From contig JAHCAL010000004.1 in assembly GCA_019634925.1 (NCBI GenBank), positions 124,001-188,000 of the forward strand: DNA of 64,000 bases, in the 5' to 3' direction. The DNA comes from Pseudomonadales bacterium (GTDB taxonomy: Bacteria; Pseudomonadota; Gammaproteobacteria; Pseudomonadales; Azotimanducaceae). The position numbers were made by a program, and so were the translations under genes. The notes beneath the pieces are model-generated. The model ran no database searches. It was not told the DNA's origin and worked only from the letters and a program-made list of their open reading frames with translations. Within the stretch, counting starts at the first letter, position 1; every line of letters begins with the position of its first letter. Positions 24,054 through 32,293 of this stretch are shown piece after piece.

Positions 24054-25203
24054 GGGCTGCCTCCCGTGCGCTCACGTACTCGACGAAGCGGTCGCGGAAC
24101 TCCGCCGGCGTGCCCAGCAGAAATTCGGAGCCCCTCGCCCGCTTGAAGTACAGATGCGTATCGTTCTCCCACGTGAAGCCGATGCCTCCGTGGATCTGAA
24201 TGGTATCCACCGCCGCCTGCAGAAAAGCCTCTGCGGCGAGGGCCTTCGCCAACGCCGCAGCCTCGCCCAGCTCGTCGGCTGATGCCTCCCGAGCCGCCAC
24301 CTCCGCGGCCCCGTAGGCGGCCGACTTGGCCAGCTCGACCGCAAGCAACATGTCCGCGCACCTGTGCTTTATCGCCTGGAACGACCCGATCAGACGGCCG
24401 AACTGCACGCGCAGCTTGGCGTAACTCACCGCCGAGTCGAGCAGCGCCTGAGCGCCGCCGACCATCTCGCTGGCCAGCGCCACCGCCGCCCGGTCGAGCA
24501 CCCGGCGCAGGGCGGGCGCCGCGGCCCCCGGTTCTCCCAGGAGCTCCGCATCGACCCCCGACAGGCGCAGGCGGCTCAACCGGCGGGTGGCATCGATGGT
24601 CTGCAGAGGCTCCACCTCGAGCCCGGCGGCGCCCGCCTGCACGACGAACAGCGACAATCCCTCGGCGCCGGTACTACCCGACTCCCGGGCGGCGACGATG
24701 AAAAAGTCGGCGATCCGGCCGTCGAGTACGTAGCTCTTGGTGCCTTCCAGCCGCCACCTTCCCGCCGACTGCCGCGCGCTGGCCCGCACGGTCTCGGCTT
24801 CCCAGCCACCTCCGGTCTCGGCGACGGCCAGCGAGCCGATGACGCCTCCGGCGGCCAGTTCCGGCAACCAGCGTTCCTGCTGCGCCGCCGTGGCCCCCTC
24901 GAGCAGTGCGTACGTCGCCAGCACCGCGGAGCCGAAGTAGGGTCCGCAGTACGCGACCCGACCCATCTCCTCGAGGACGATGCCGAGCTCCACCGCGCCG
25001 AACCCCTGGCCCCCGTATGCCTCGGGAACGTGAACGCCGGTGAGCCCGAGCTCGCCGCCGAGCCGCCGCCACAGTTCGGGATCGTAACCCGCTTCGCTGA
25101 GCATCAATTCCCGGGCACGTGCCACCGGCGACTGCTCACGGAAGAATCTGGCCACGAAGTCGCGGAACTGACGCTGCTCGTCACTGAAGCTCAACTGGCT
25201 CAT
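24046..25203 (-). CDS. Acyl-CoA dehydrogenase, partner of the pair
   Basis: 385 residues. N-terminal helical domain SDEQRQFRDFVARFFRE, then LGLTGVHVPEAYGGQGFGAV, GSLAVAETGGGW (degenerate E-P/S loop) and the FAD-contacting RVQFGRLIGSFQAIKHRCADM. The C-terminal motif is TIQIHGGIGFTWENDTHLYFKRA. The catalytic base position is hard to place: this member looks like the structural or FAD-binding partner that pairs with the downstream ACAD. A promoter and operator-like dyad precede it (25227-25267). The operon continues through an unknown protein to an LLM gene. Confidence 0.87.
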   Translation of the reverse strand: MSQLSFSDEQRQFRDFVARFFREQSPVARARELMLSEAGYDPELWRRLGGELGLTGVHVPEAYGGQGFGAVELGIVLEEMGRVAYCGPYFGSAVLATYALLEGATAAQQERWLPELAAGGVIGSLAVAETGGGWEAETVRASARQSAGRWRLEGTKSYVLDGRIADFFIVAARESGSTGAEGLSLFVVQAGAAGLEVEPLQTIDATRRLSRLRLSGVDAELLGEPGAAAPALRRVLDRAAVALASEMVGGAQALLDSAVSYAKLRVQFGRLIGSFQAIKHRCADMLLAVELAKSAAYGAAEVAAREASADELGEAAALAKALAAEAFLQAAVDTIQIHGGIGFTWENDTHLYFKRARGSEFLLGTPAEFRDRFVEYVSAREAAHE

Positions 25204-25226
25204 GGACCCGGGCTCTATCTGGTTTC

Positions 25227-25267
25227 GTAACCATGTATACTATCCGTCTGCGATAGAGCCCCGTCAA
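25227..25267 (-). promoter_or_regulatory. Promoter with overlapping 14-bp dyad for the ACAD pair
   Basis: On the minus strand TTGACG (25267-25262) is separated by 17 bp from GATAGT (25244-25239), a reasonable sigma-70 pair. The dyad GTAACCATGTATAC (25227-25240, GTA-N8-TAC) overlaps the -10 box, where a bound repressor would block transcription. The gap between the isocitrate-dehydrogenase-like gene and the ACAD gene is only 75 bp. Confidence 0.45.
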
Positions 25268-25278
25268 CCGTCGTCCGC

Positions 25279-26361
25279 TCATCGACCCCCGATACCCATC
25301 GCGCGGGCCACCGCGTTGCAGAATTCGGTCGTGGTGGCGGCGCCGCCCTGATCGGGCGTCAAGCACCGGCCTTCGGCATAGACGCGCTCGACCCCCTCCG
25401 TCAACCGCCGGGCCGCCTGCGCACAGCCGAGATAGTCGAGCATCATCGCCGCCGACAACAGCGTGGCCGTCGGGTTGATGGTGTTCGTACCCGCGATGTC
25501 CGGGGCGGTGCCGTGGGCGGACTCGAAATAGGCGTAATCCTCGCCGTAGCAGCCGCTAGGGCCGAGGCCGAGACCGCCCACCACCGCCGCGGCGGCATCG
25601 GAGAACAGGTCGCCGTAGAGGTTCGGCAGCACAATCACGTCGAACGCCTGCGGCCTCATGACGAGCTTGTGCACGAGATCGTCCGCCAGCAGGCTCTCGA
25701 AGGCGACCTCCGGGAACTGCCGTGCGGTTTCGCGAGCCACCTCGAGGAAGTATCCATCCGCCACAGGGGAGATGTTGTGCTTGGTGCCCGTCGTCACCTT
25801 CGGCGGCCGTCCACGCTGCTCGGCGCGCTCGAGCGCGAGGGTGCAACCGAACTCGACGATCTTGCGGGTGCGCGCCTCGGTGATGACCTTGAGCGCGAAG
25901 CGCCCCTCGCCCATCTGCGCGACCGGACGGCGATGCAACCGGCTGACCAGCCCCACCCCGTCCAGCGATCGCAGATCGCCCTCGACGCCGACGTAGACGT
26001 CCTCCGTGTTCTCCCGGACGATCACTAGATCCACCCCGCTCGGGTCGCGCAGCGGGCTGCGCGCACCGGGCATCCACCGGGCCGGACGCACGTTCGCGTA
26101 AGTGTCTCGTCCCCAGCGAAGATAGCGCAGCGCCCGACCGCTGGGACCGCTGGTGGCGCCGAACAGGGTCGCATCCGAATCGTCGATGGCCTGCCGGGCC
26201 TCGGGTGGAAACGGATCGCCGCTGGCTTCCTGCGCCGGGATGCCCACCTGCGGCCATACCCAGCCGATGTCCAGATCCAGCCGCCCGAGCAGCTCGACGG
26301 TGGGCAGGAACGCTTCCGGCGCGGCGTCCTCACCCGGTATCAGGGCGACCGTTTTGCTCAT
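25279..26361 (-). CDS. Isocitrate/isopropylmalate dehydrogenase-family enzyme
   Basis: 360 residues from ATG 26361, overlapping the LLM stop by four bases; the open frame extends far upstream but only as antisense of the LLM. Family stretches: VALIPGEDAAPEAF (N-term), LVIVRENTEDVYVGVEG, KVTTGTKHNISPVADGYF, DVIVLPNLYGDLFSDAAAAVVGGLGLGPSGCYGED and YAYFESAHGTAPDIAGTNTINPTA. The NLYGD and HGTAPDIAG metal/NAD motifs are intact. It should oxidatively decarboxylate a 2-hydroxy acid with NAD(P). Its position inside a catabolic operon suggests a dedicated substrate rather than isocitrate. Confidence 0.85.
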   Translation of the reverse strand: MSKTVALIPGEDAAPEAFLPTVELLGRLDLDIGWVWPQVGIPAQEASGDPFPPEARQAIDDSDATLFGATSGPSGRALRYLRWGRDTYANVRPARWMPGARSPLRDPSGVDLVIVRENTEDVYVGVEGDLRSLDGVGLVSRLHRRPVAQMGEGRFALKVITEARTRKIVEFGCTLALERAEQRGRPPKVTTGTKHNISPVADGYFLEVARETARQFPEVAFESLLADDLVHKLVMRPQAFDVIVLPNLYGDLFSDAAAAVVGGLGLGPSGCYGEDYAYFESAHGTAPDIAGTNTINPTATLLSAAMMLDYLGCAQAARRLTEGVERVYAEGRCLTPDQGGAATTTEFCNAVARAMGIGGR

Positions 26362-27395
26362 GACGCCGGCCCCGTCACCGCGCGAGCCACCTCCCCCCAG
26401 CGCGCCAGATCGGAGGGATTCCGGGCGATCGATTCGCCCGCCAGATACATCACCAGCCGCGACGCCGCGCCGGCATAGCGTTCGCACAGGGCGTCGGCCA
26501 GATCGTCCCAGCGTGCGATGACCGCGAAGTGCTCGAGGATCTCGTCGGTGATGACCGCCTGGGCGCCCTGAAGATCGCCGGCTTGCATCCGCTCGCGCAG
26601 CTTCGCCGTGGTGCCGGTGAAACCGAGATCGTCGAACTGGAACGCATAGTTCGGCGTCGAACCGTAGAACGCGAGTTGCATCCGTGCGCGCCCGAGCAAC
26701 GGCTCGCGCTCCTCGGCGATGTCGCCGGGGACCGCGAAAACCGGAATCATCAGATCGACCGCGTCGATCGAGCGCCCAGCGCGCTCCGCGCCTTCCCGCA
26801 GCGCCGGCAGGAGGCGTTGACGTATGTAGTGCATCGAGTGCATGGGGTGCACGTGCACGCCGTCCGCGAGCTCGCCCGCCACCCGGCACATGAGCGGGCC
26901 CACGGCCGCAATGTCCACCTTGACGTCCTCGTGATCGTGGCGCGGCGGCGCCCACTGGGCCGGCAGATAGCTGAGCTGGTAGTACGGACCCTCGTAGTCG
27001 AGCCGCTCTTCGCCCCGGAACGCACGCAGACATGCTCGGACCGCGGCCAGATAGTCGCGCATCTGCGGCGCCGGCTTGTCGAAGACGGCACCGTAGCGGC
27101 GGGTCACGTGAGCCTTCACCTGACTGCCCAGACCGAGGCGGAAGCGGCCCTCGGTGTTCCTCGCGAGTTCCCAGGCCACCTGGGCCGAGATCATCGGACT
27201 GCGCGGAAATGCGACCGCGATGCCGGTGGAAAAGTCGAGCCGGGGCGCCGCCAGAGCCGCAGCGGTGATCATCATCCACGGCACCTGGCCTGCCTCGGTG
27301 AACAACATGCCGGAGAAGCCCGCCTTCTCGAGCCCTGTGGCGAGTTCGGCGGTGCGGCGCCACGACATATTTCCGGCCATCAGATCGAACTTCAT
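26358..27395 (-). CDS. LLM-class flavin/F420-dependent oxidoreductase (TIGR03617-like)
   Basis: 345 residues. Features: KFDLMAGNMSWRRTAELATGLEKAGFSGMLFTEA, LDFSTGIAVAFPRSPMISAQVAWELARNTEGRFRLGLGSQVKAH, MRDYLAAVRACLRAF, and VDIAAVGPLMCRVAGELADGVHVHPM. This is the pattern of the actinobacterial-type LLM subgroup often listed as F420-dependent. It is first of the minus-strand unit with the isocitrate-dehydrogenase-like gene (ATGA overlap) and is divergent from a thioesterase gene. Substrate unknown. Confidence 0.84.
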   Translation of the reverse strand: MKFDLMAGNMSWRRTAELATGLEKAGFSGMLFTEAGQVPWMMITAAALAAPRLDFSTGIAVAFPRSPMISAQVAWELARNTEGRFRLGLGSQVKAHVTRRYGAVFDKPAPQMRDYLAAVRACLRAFRGEERLDYEGPYYQLSYLPAQWAPPRHDHEDVKVDIAAVGPLMCRVAGELADGVHVHPMHSMHYIRQRLLPALREGAERAGRSIDAVDLMIPVFAVPGDIAEEREPLLGRARMQLAFYGSTPNYAFQFDDLGFTGTTAKLRERMQAGDLQGAQAVITDEILEHFAVIARWDDLADALCERYAGAASRLVMYLAGESIARNPSDLARWGEVARAVTGPAS

Positions 27396-27422
27396 GAGCG
27401 ACTACCCCCTGTGTGTCTACCT

Positions 27423-27436
27423 GTATGCATGATGAC
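27423..27436. promoter_or_regulatory. Weak match to the shared 14-bp dyad
   Basis: GTATGCATGATGAC in the 97-bp divergent gap between the LLM (minus) and the thioesterase (plus). It keeps GTA-N8-(G)AC, one base off the core, like 5999 and 41807. Weak on its own; listed because of its location. Confidence 0.25.
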
Positions 27437-27492
27437 AGAATCGGTGCTAGAGTGGCGAGCGGCATTATTATTGGTGAGGTGCGTGGAAGCCC

Positions 27493-28434
27493 ATGGGTGA
27501 GCCGGGAGCAACCCTCGAGCGCCGTCTGCAGAGTTCGCCCTTCTGGCGGCGGGTGGGTTTTCGTTTGGAATCGGCCAGCGAGGGGACCGTGCGCGTGCGT
27601 CTGCCCTACCATGAGGGCAACACCACAGCAGCCACCGCGCTGCACGGCGGAGCCATCGCCGCCACGCTGGACGCGGCCGCCATGCTCGCGAGCTGGTCGA
27701 CCATCGAACGCGACATGGAATCACAGATCGGACGCACCCTCGCCTGCGACGTGAGTTATCTCGCGGGCGCACTCGGAGAGGATATCTTCGGCGAGGCCGA
27801 AGTGCTGCGCCGCGGCCGGGAGATCGTCTACAGCCACGCCCGGGCCGTCAATGGCGACGGCAAACTGCTGGCCGTTGCGAACCACATCGCGCAGATCGCT
27901 CCGACCGAGCCTCTCCCGGCTGCGCCGACCGATCCGGCGGCGCCGGACTGGCCCGGCGCTCGCACCTCGCGCGGTCTCGGCGCCCTGCCGCAGCCGGATG
28001 CCGCACGTGTCGAGCGCAACCTGGAAATACTTCGGGATCTGGACGGCCGCATGCCGTACATGGCGCAGCTCGGTTGGCGGTTTCGCAGCGGGTCGTTCGG
28101 CGAGGTGCAATTCGACCTGCCCTGCGCTTCGCACGCCCGCGACGAGGCGGATGGCATTGCGGGCGGCGCGTTGCTCTCCGCCGTGGATCACGCCGGGTCG
28201 CTGGCTGCCTGGATGACTTCGAAGCTGGGCAGCCGAGGACTCTTCGGCTCCACCGTGAACACCAAGCTGCAGACGTTCACACCGCTCATCTGCCGGGATT
28301 GCATGGTCAGGGCCCGCGCCGCCGCCGGCACGGGTAATTTGATCCATTCCGAGGTGAGTCTGGTGACGGCCGCTGGCGAGCCGGTTGCTGCCGGCTCCAC
28401 GGTCTACCGGATCGTCGAGCGGCCACGGCGTTGA
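27493..28434 (+). CDS. Acyl-CoA thioesterase, tandem hot-dog (PaaI-like)
   Basis: 313 residues made of two hot-dog domains. The first (about 1-135) has TTAATALHGGAIAATLDAAAMLASWST, the HGG-A-x(3)-D motif of PaaI/4HBT thioesterases; the second (about 170-313) has EADGIAGGALLSAVDHAGSLAAWMTS, an equivalent helix with GGALLSAVD. The linker is Pro/Ala-rich. It would hydrolyse an acyl- or aryl-CoA, recycling CoA or releasing dead-end thioesters. It is first of a plus-strand operon leading to the metallo-beta-lactamase-fold enzyme, the D-aminoacylase-like enzyme, a P450 and an amidohydrolase. Confidence 0.82.
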   Translation: MGEPGATLERRLQSSPFWRRVGFRLESASEGTVRVRLPYHEGNTTAATALHGGAIAATLDAAAMLASWSTIERDMESQIGRTLACDVSYLAGALGEDIFGEAEVLRRGREIVYSHARAVNGDGKLLAVANHIAQIAPTEPLPAAPTDPAAPDWPGARTSRGLGALPQPDAARVERNLEILRDLDGRMPYMAQLGWRFRSGSFGEVQFDLPCASHARDEADGIAGGALLSAVDHAGSLAAWMTSKLGSRGLFGSTVNTKLQTFTPLICRDCMVRARAAAGTGNLIHSEVSLVTAAGEPVAAGSTVYRIVERPRR

Positions 28435-28460
28435 CCATTCATCGTAAACGGAAGGCATCC

Positions 28461-29354
28461 ATGGAAACCTGGCAGATCGGCAACGTCAGCATTCATCGGG
28501 TGGTCGACGTCCTGCAGGACATCGACCTCACGTTTCTGCTGCCCGATGCGACTGCTGAGAACCTCGCCCCCATGAGCGCCTGGCTGCGTCCGCACTTCGT
28601 CAACGCGGACGGCTCGGTGCCTTTGAGCATTCATACTTTTCTGGTGCGCACGGGGGACGCGACGCTGCTGGTGGACACCTGCATCGGCAACGACAAGCCG
28701 CGGCCGCTGCCGGAGTGGGATCACCGGCAGAGCGACTTCCTGAGCCGCCTGGAGGCCGCCGGGGCGCCCCGGCACGGCGTCGACGCGGTGCTGTGCACCC
28801 ATCTGCACGTGGATCACGTGGGGTGGAACACCATGCGCGAGAACGGCCGCTGGGTGCCGACCTTCCCGAATGCCCGGTATCTGATCGGCCGCGAGGAATG
28901 GGGCTATTGGGAGCACGAGGATGATCCGTTCGGGGCCGAGGCGAAGAACGACTCGATCCGGCCGATCATCGAATCGGACCTCGTGGATCTGGTGGAAACG
29001 GACCACCAGGTCACCCCGGAAGTCCGACTGGTGCCGACTCCGGGGCACACGCCCGGGCACGTCAGCGTGCTGATCGAGTCCGCCGGCGAACGCGCCATCA
29101 TCACCGGCGATCTCTTCCATCATCCGGTGCAGTTCGCGCGCCCGCACTGGAAGGACATCGCAGACGTCGACTCCACCACCGCCGAGGCGAGCCGGCAAGC
29201 CTTCATGCAGCGCTTCGGGCGCGACACCCTCGTACTCGGCACCCACTTCGCCTCGCCCACCTCCGGTCGCATCGTCGCCGACGGTGATACGTTCCGGTTC
29301 GATGCCACCCTCCGACTGAATTCGCTGCGACCGGCAAGGAGCACACGAACATGA
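28461..29354 (+). CDS. Metallo-beta-lactamase-fold hydrolase
   Basis: 297 residues from ATG 28461. The metal site is CTHLHVDHVGWNTM at about 112-125 (HxHxDH), followed by RLVPTPGHTPGHVSVLI (third His), GERAIITGDLFHHPVQ (Asp) and LVLGTHFASP (last His), so a two-metal site is complete. It groups with MBL-fold hydrolases that open lactones or thioesters. In this setting a lactonase acting on Baeyer-Villiger products is attractive, but that is inference. Its stop overlaps the next start (ATGA at 29351). Confidence 0.86.
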   Translation: METWQIGNVSIHRVVDVLQDIDLTFLLPDATAENLAPMSAWLRPHFVNADGSVPLSIHTFLVRTGDATLLVDTCIGNDKPRPLPEWDHRQSDFLSRLEAAGAPRHGVDAVLCTHLHVDHVGWNTMRENGRWVPTFPNARYLIGREEWGYWEHEDDPFGAEAKNDSIRPIIESDLVDLVETDHQVTPEVRLVPTPGHTPGHVSVLIESAGERAIITGDLFHHPVQFARPHWKDIADVDSTTAEASRQAFMQRFGRDTLVLGTHFASPTSGRIVADGDTFRFDATLRLNSLRPARSTRT

Positions 29355-31051
29355 CACAGCACGACATGGTCATCCGCGGCGGCCGCGTGATCGACGGCAC
29401 CGGCCGGACCGCCTTCACCGCCGATATTGCCATCGACGGCGGCCTCATCCGCGAGGTCGGACGGGTGGCCGCCCGTGGTCAGCGGGAGATCGACGCCGAC
29501 GGCGCGCTGGTCACGCCCGGCTTCGTCGACATCCACACCCACTACGACGGCCAGGCCACCTGGTCGAACCGCATGTCGCCGTCGAGTCACCACGGCGTCA
29601 CCACGGTTGTAATGGGCAACTGCGGCGTTGGCTTCGCGCCGTGCCGGTCTGCCGATCACGAGATGCTGATCGAGCTGATGGAAGGGGTCGAGGACATCCC
29701 AGCGGCCGTGCTCGCCGAAGGTATCCGCTGGCAGTGGGAAACCTTCCCGGAGTACCTGGATTTCCTGGGATCGCGGCAGTACGACATGGACCTGGGCGCC
29801 CAGCTGCCCCACGGGGCGCTGCGCGTCTACGTGATGGGCCAGCGCGGCGCCGACCGGGAACCTGCCACCGCCGACGACATCGCCGCCATGCGCGCAATCA
29901 CCGCCGAAGCCGTGCGCGCCGGCGCGCTCGGATTCTCGAGCTCCCGCACGCTCAACCACCGCAGCAGCCGGGGGGAGCCGACGCCGTCGCTGAAGGCCGA
30001 GCTCGACGAGTTGCTGGGCATTGCCGCCGGCCTCCGGGACGCCGGCCGGGGCGTGATCGAGATGATCTCCGACTTCGGCGACCTGGACGAGGAATTCTCG
30101 TTCCTCGAGGCCATGGTGCACGCGAGCGGGCGGCCCATGTCGATCTCCCTCGCCCAAGGCATCAGTCCCCAGGGCTGGCGCAAGCTGCTGGAGCGGATCG
30201 AGCACGCCAACGCCCGCGGCCTGCCCATGCGGGGGCAGGTGGCGCCTCGCGGTATCGGCATCCTGATGGGGCACGCCACCACATTGAACCCGTTCTCCAC
30301 CCGTCCGAGCTTCAAGGAAATAGCCGACCTGCCGCTGCGCGAACGCCTCGCCGCCCTGCGCGACCCGGGTCGCAAGGCCCGCATCCTGGAGGAGCAGCCG
30401 ATGCCGGGCTTCGCGCGACTGTTCGCCGTGATGGCCGGCGGCCAGAAGCTGTGGGAGCTGGGAGATCCACCCGATTACGAGCCCGCTCCGCAGGATTCCA
30501 TAGCCGCCCGGGCGCACGCCGTCGGCGCCGACCCCTGGAGCTTCGTCTACGATCTGCTGCTCGAGCGGGACGGCCAGGTCATCCTGTACACGCCGTTCGC
30601 CAACTACGCCGAGAACAACCTCGACTGTTGTCGGGAGATGCTGCTGCACGAGAACACGGTGCCCGGCCTGGGCGATGGCGGCGCCCACGTCGGTACTATC
30701 TGCGATGCGAGCTTCGTAACGTCGCTGCTGACCCATTGGGGGCGGGACCGCAAACGTGGCGGCCTGATCGGTCTCGAGACGCTGGTCCGGCGGCAGAGCC
30801 GCGATACGGCGGCCGCGGTTGGCCTCGACGACCGGGGTGAACTCGTGCCGGGCAAGCGGGCGGATCTGAACCTCATCGACTTCGATGCGCTTCGGGTGCG
30901 CGCCCCCCACATCGTTCACGATCTGCCGGCTGGCGGGCCGCGGCTGCAGCAGCAGGCCGACGGATTCCTGGCCACCCTGGTTGCGGGGGAGATCACCTAC
31001 CAGCAGGGAGAGGCGACCGGCGCGCTGCCCGGTCGGCTGATTCGCCCGTGA
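29351..31051 (+). CDS. N-acyl-D-amino-acid deacylase-family amidohydrolase
   Basis: 566 residues. N-terminal composite domain (DMVIRGGRVIDGTGR), then the metal-binding VTPGFVDIHTHYDGQATW (HxH), GVTTVVMGNCGVGFAP (the Cys bridge region of D-aminoacylases), FPEYLDFLG, and the late YNLIDFDALRVRAP-like closing beta-domain (NLIDFDALRVRAPHI). The catalytic Asp lies in GLGDGGAHVGTICDASF. The fold is that of D-aminoacylase/dihydroorotase-like enzymes; in catabolic clusters the family is over-annotated and may cleave cyclic amides or other C-N/C-O bonds. A homologue with about the same architecture is at 53767. Confidence 0.85.
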   Translation: MTQHDMVIRGGRVIDGTGRTAFTADIAIDGGLIREVGRVAARGQREIDADGALVTPGFVDIHTHYDGQATWSNRMSPSSHHGVTTVVMGNCGVGFAPCRSADHEMLIELMEGVEDIPAAVLAEGIRWQWETFPEYLDFLGSRQYDMDLGAQLPHGALRVYVMGQRGADREPATADDIAAMRAITAEAVRAGALGFSSSRTLNHRSSRGEPTPSLKAELDELLGIAAGLRDAGRGVIEMISDFGDLDEEFSFLEAMVHASGRPMSISLAQGISPQGWRKLLERIEHANARGLPMRGQVAPRGIGILMGHATTLNPFSTRPSFKEIADLPLRERLAALRDPGRKARILEEQPMPGFARLFAVMAGGQKLWELGDPPDYEPAPQDSIAARAHAVGADPWSFVYDLLLERDGQVILYTPFANYAENNLDCCREMLLHENTVPGLGDGGAHVGTICDASFVTSLLTHWGRDRKRGGLIGLETLVRRQSRDTAAAVGLDDRGELVPGKRADLNLIDFDALRVRAPHIVHDLPAGGPRLQQQADGFLATLVAGEITYQQGEATGALPGRLIRP

Positions 31052-32226
31052 ATGCGCGGCTGAATCTGATGTCGCCGTCGTTTCTGGCGGATCCCTATCC
31101 GGCCTACGCGCAGCTTCGCGCCGGAGCCGAGGCAGTGCCCGTGGACCCCGGCGGCATGTGGGCAGTGACGGCGCTCGACCGGGTGGTGGAGGTGCTGAAG
31201 CGTCCCGAGGCGTTCTCCTCCGAGCCTTCGGAGCACGACCGCGAGCGTCTGTTCGAACGCGCCTTCGGCGGCGCCAACATGATCGCGTCCGACAATCCTA
31301 CCCATGACCGGCTGCGCGGCATTCTGCACAAGCGGTTCACTCCTGCCCGGATGCGCTCGCTGGCGGGGCGCATCGACGCGCTGTGCCGCGAACTGCTCGA
31401 CGACGTGGCGGACGAGCCTGAATTCGACCTCGTCAGCGCGTTCACCGTGCCGCTACCGGTGATCATCATCTCGGAGCTGCTGGGCGTGGAGCGGAGCCGG
31501 ATAAGCGACTTCAAGCGCTGGTCGAACGGCCTGGTGGCGATCATCAACGGCGCTTCCGGGGAGGCGCGGGAACAGGCGCTGGCCGAGGTATTCGAGCTCG
31601 CCGGTTACCTTGCGGCGGCGGCCGACCAACGTCGCGCCGCAGCGAGCGACGATCTGATCGGCCTGCTGGTGGCCGCCGAGCGCGAACCCGGGCGCCTGTC
31701 CGCGGGCGAGGTGTTGTCCTATTGCATACTGCTGCTGGCCGCCGGCAACGAGACGACCACGAATCTCCTCGGCGGGCTGACCGCTGCGCTGGCCGCGAAC
31801 CCTGATCAGCTCGAGCGCCTCGAGCGCGACCCCGCGCTGATCGAACGCGCGGTCGAGGAGGGGCTGCGTTACTGCTCGCCGGTGCAGGGGCTGTTTCGCC
31901 GCGTACGCGCCGACACCCGTCTCGGCGACACGACGATTCCCGCAGGATCGCGGGTCTGGGTCAGCTACGGCGCGGCCAACCACGATCCCGACCGCTTCGC
32001 CGAGCCCGATCGCTTCGACATCGGCCGCGACTGCCGGGGCCACGTGGGCTTCGGCTGGGGGCTGCACTTCTGCCTGGGCTCCCATCTCGCGCGCACCGAG
32101 GCCCGGGTCGCGTTGACGCACCTCGTACCGCTGCTGCGACGCGCGGAGCTGGAAACGCCGGTGCCCTGGCTGCCCTCCTGGGTGGTACGAGGGCCGCAGG
32201 CGCTGCTCATCAGGCGGGCGGCCTGA
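31048..32226 (+). CDS. Cytochrome P450
   Basis: 392 residues from GTG 31048, overlapping the previous stop (GTGA). Landmarks: NPTHDRLRGILHKRFTPARM (helix C region, H-x-R-x-R), the I-helix LLLAAGNETTTNLLGGLTA with the acid-alcohol pair E-T, EEGLRYCSPVQGLFRRV (ExxR), and the haem loop FGWGLHFCLGSHLARTEARV with the proximal Cys. It is soluble, class I type, and needs a ferredoxin and reductase, none of which is encoded in the window. It should hydroxylate a hydrophobic substrate in the same pathway as the flanking hydrolases. Confidence 0.9.
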   Translation: MNARLNLMSPSFLADPYPAYAQLRAGAEAVPVDPGGMWAVTALDRVVEVLKRPEAFSSEPSEHDRERLFERAFGGANMIASDNPTHDRLRGILHKRFTPARMRSLAGRIDALCRELLDDVADEPEFDLVSAFTVPLPVIIISELLGVERSRISDFKRWSNGLVAIINGASGEAREQALAEVFELAGYLAAAADQRRAAASDDLIGLLVAAEREPGRLSAGEVLSYCILLLAAGNETTTNLLGGLTAALAANPDQLERLERDPALIERAVEEGLRYCSPVQGLFRRVRADTRLGDTTIPAGSRVWVSYGAANHDPDRFAEPDRFDIGRDCRGHVGFGWGLHFCLGSHLARTEARVALTHLVPLLRRAELETPVPWLPSWVVRGPQALLIRRAA

Positions 32227-32293
32227 TGGGTGGCCCGACCGCAGGCTCGAGCGGCACATCGGGACGAGTCAAGAAAAAACCGGAGGTCCAATC

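Noticed and set aside
25279..27645. A 788-codon minus-strand frame that looks like a large fusion protein
   Set aside because: Only the part from 26361 on matches a family; the upstream part is antisense or out-of-frame over the LLM and thioesterase genes, and the ATGA overlap at 26361 fixes the real start.
29120..30919. A 599-codon minus-strand frame
   Set aside because: Antisense shadow of the D-aminoacylase-like gene at 29351, with low-complexity Gly/Ala/His/Arg composition.
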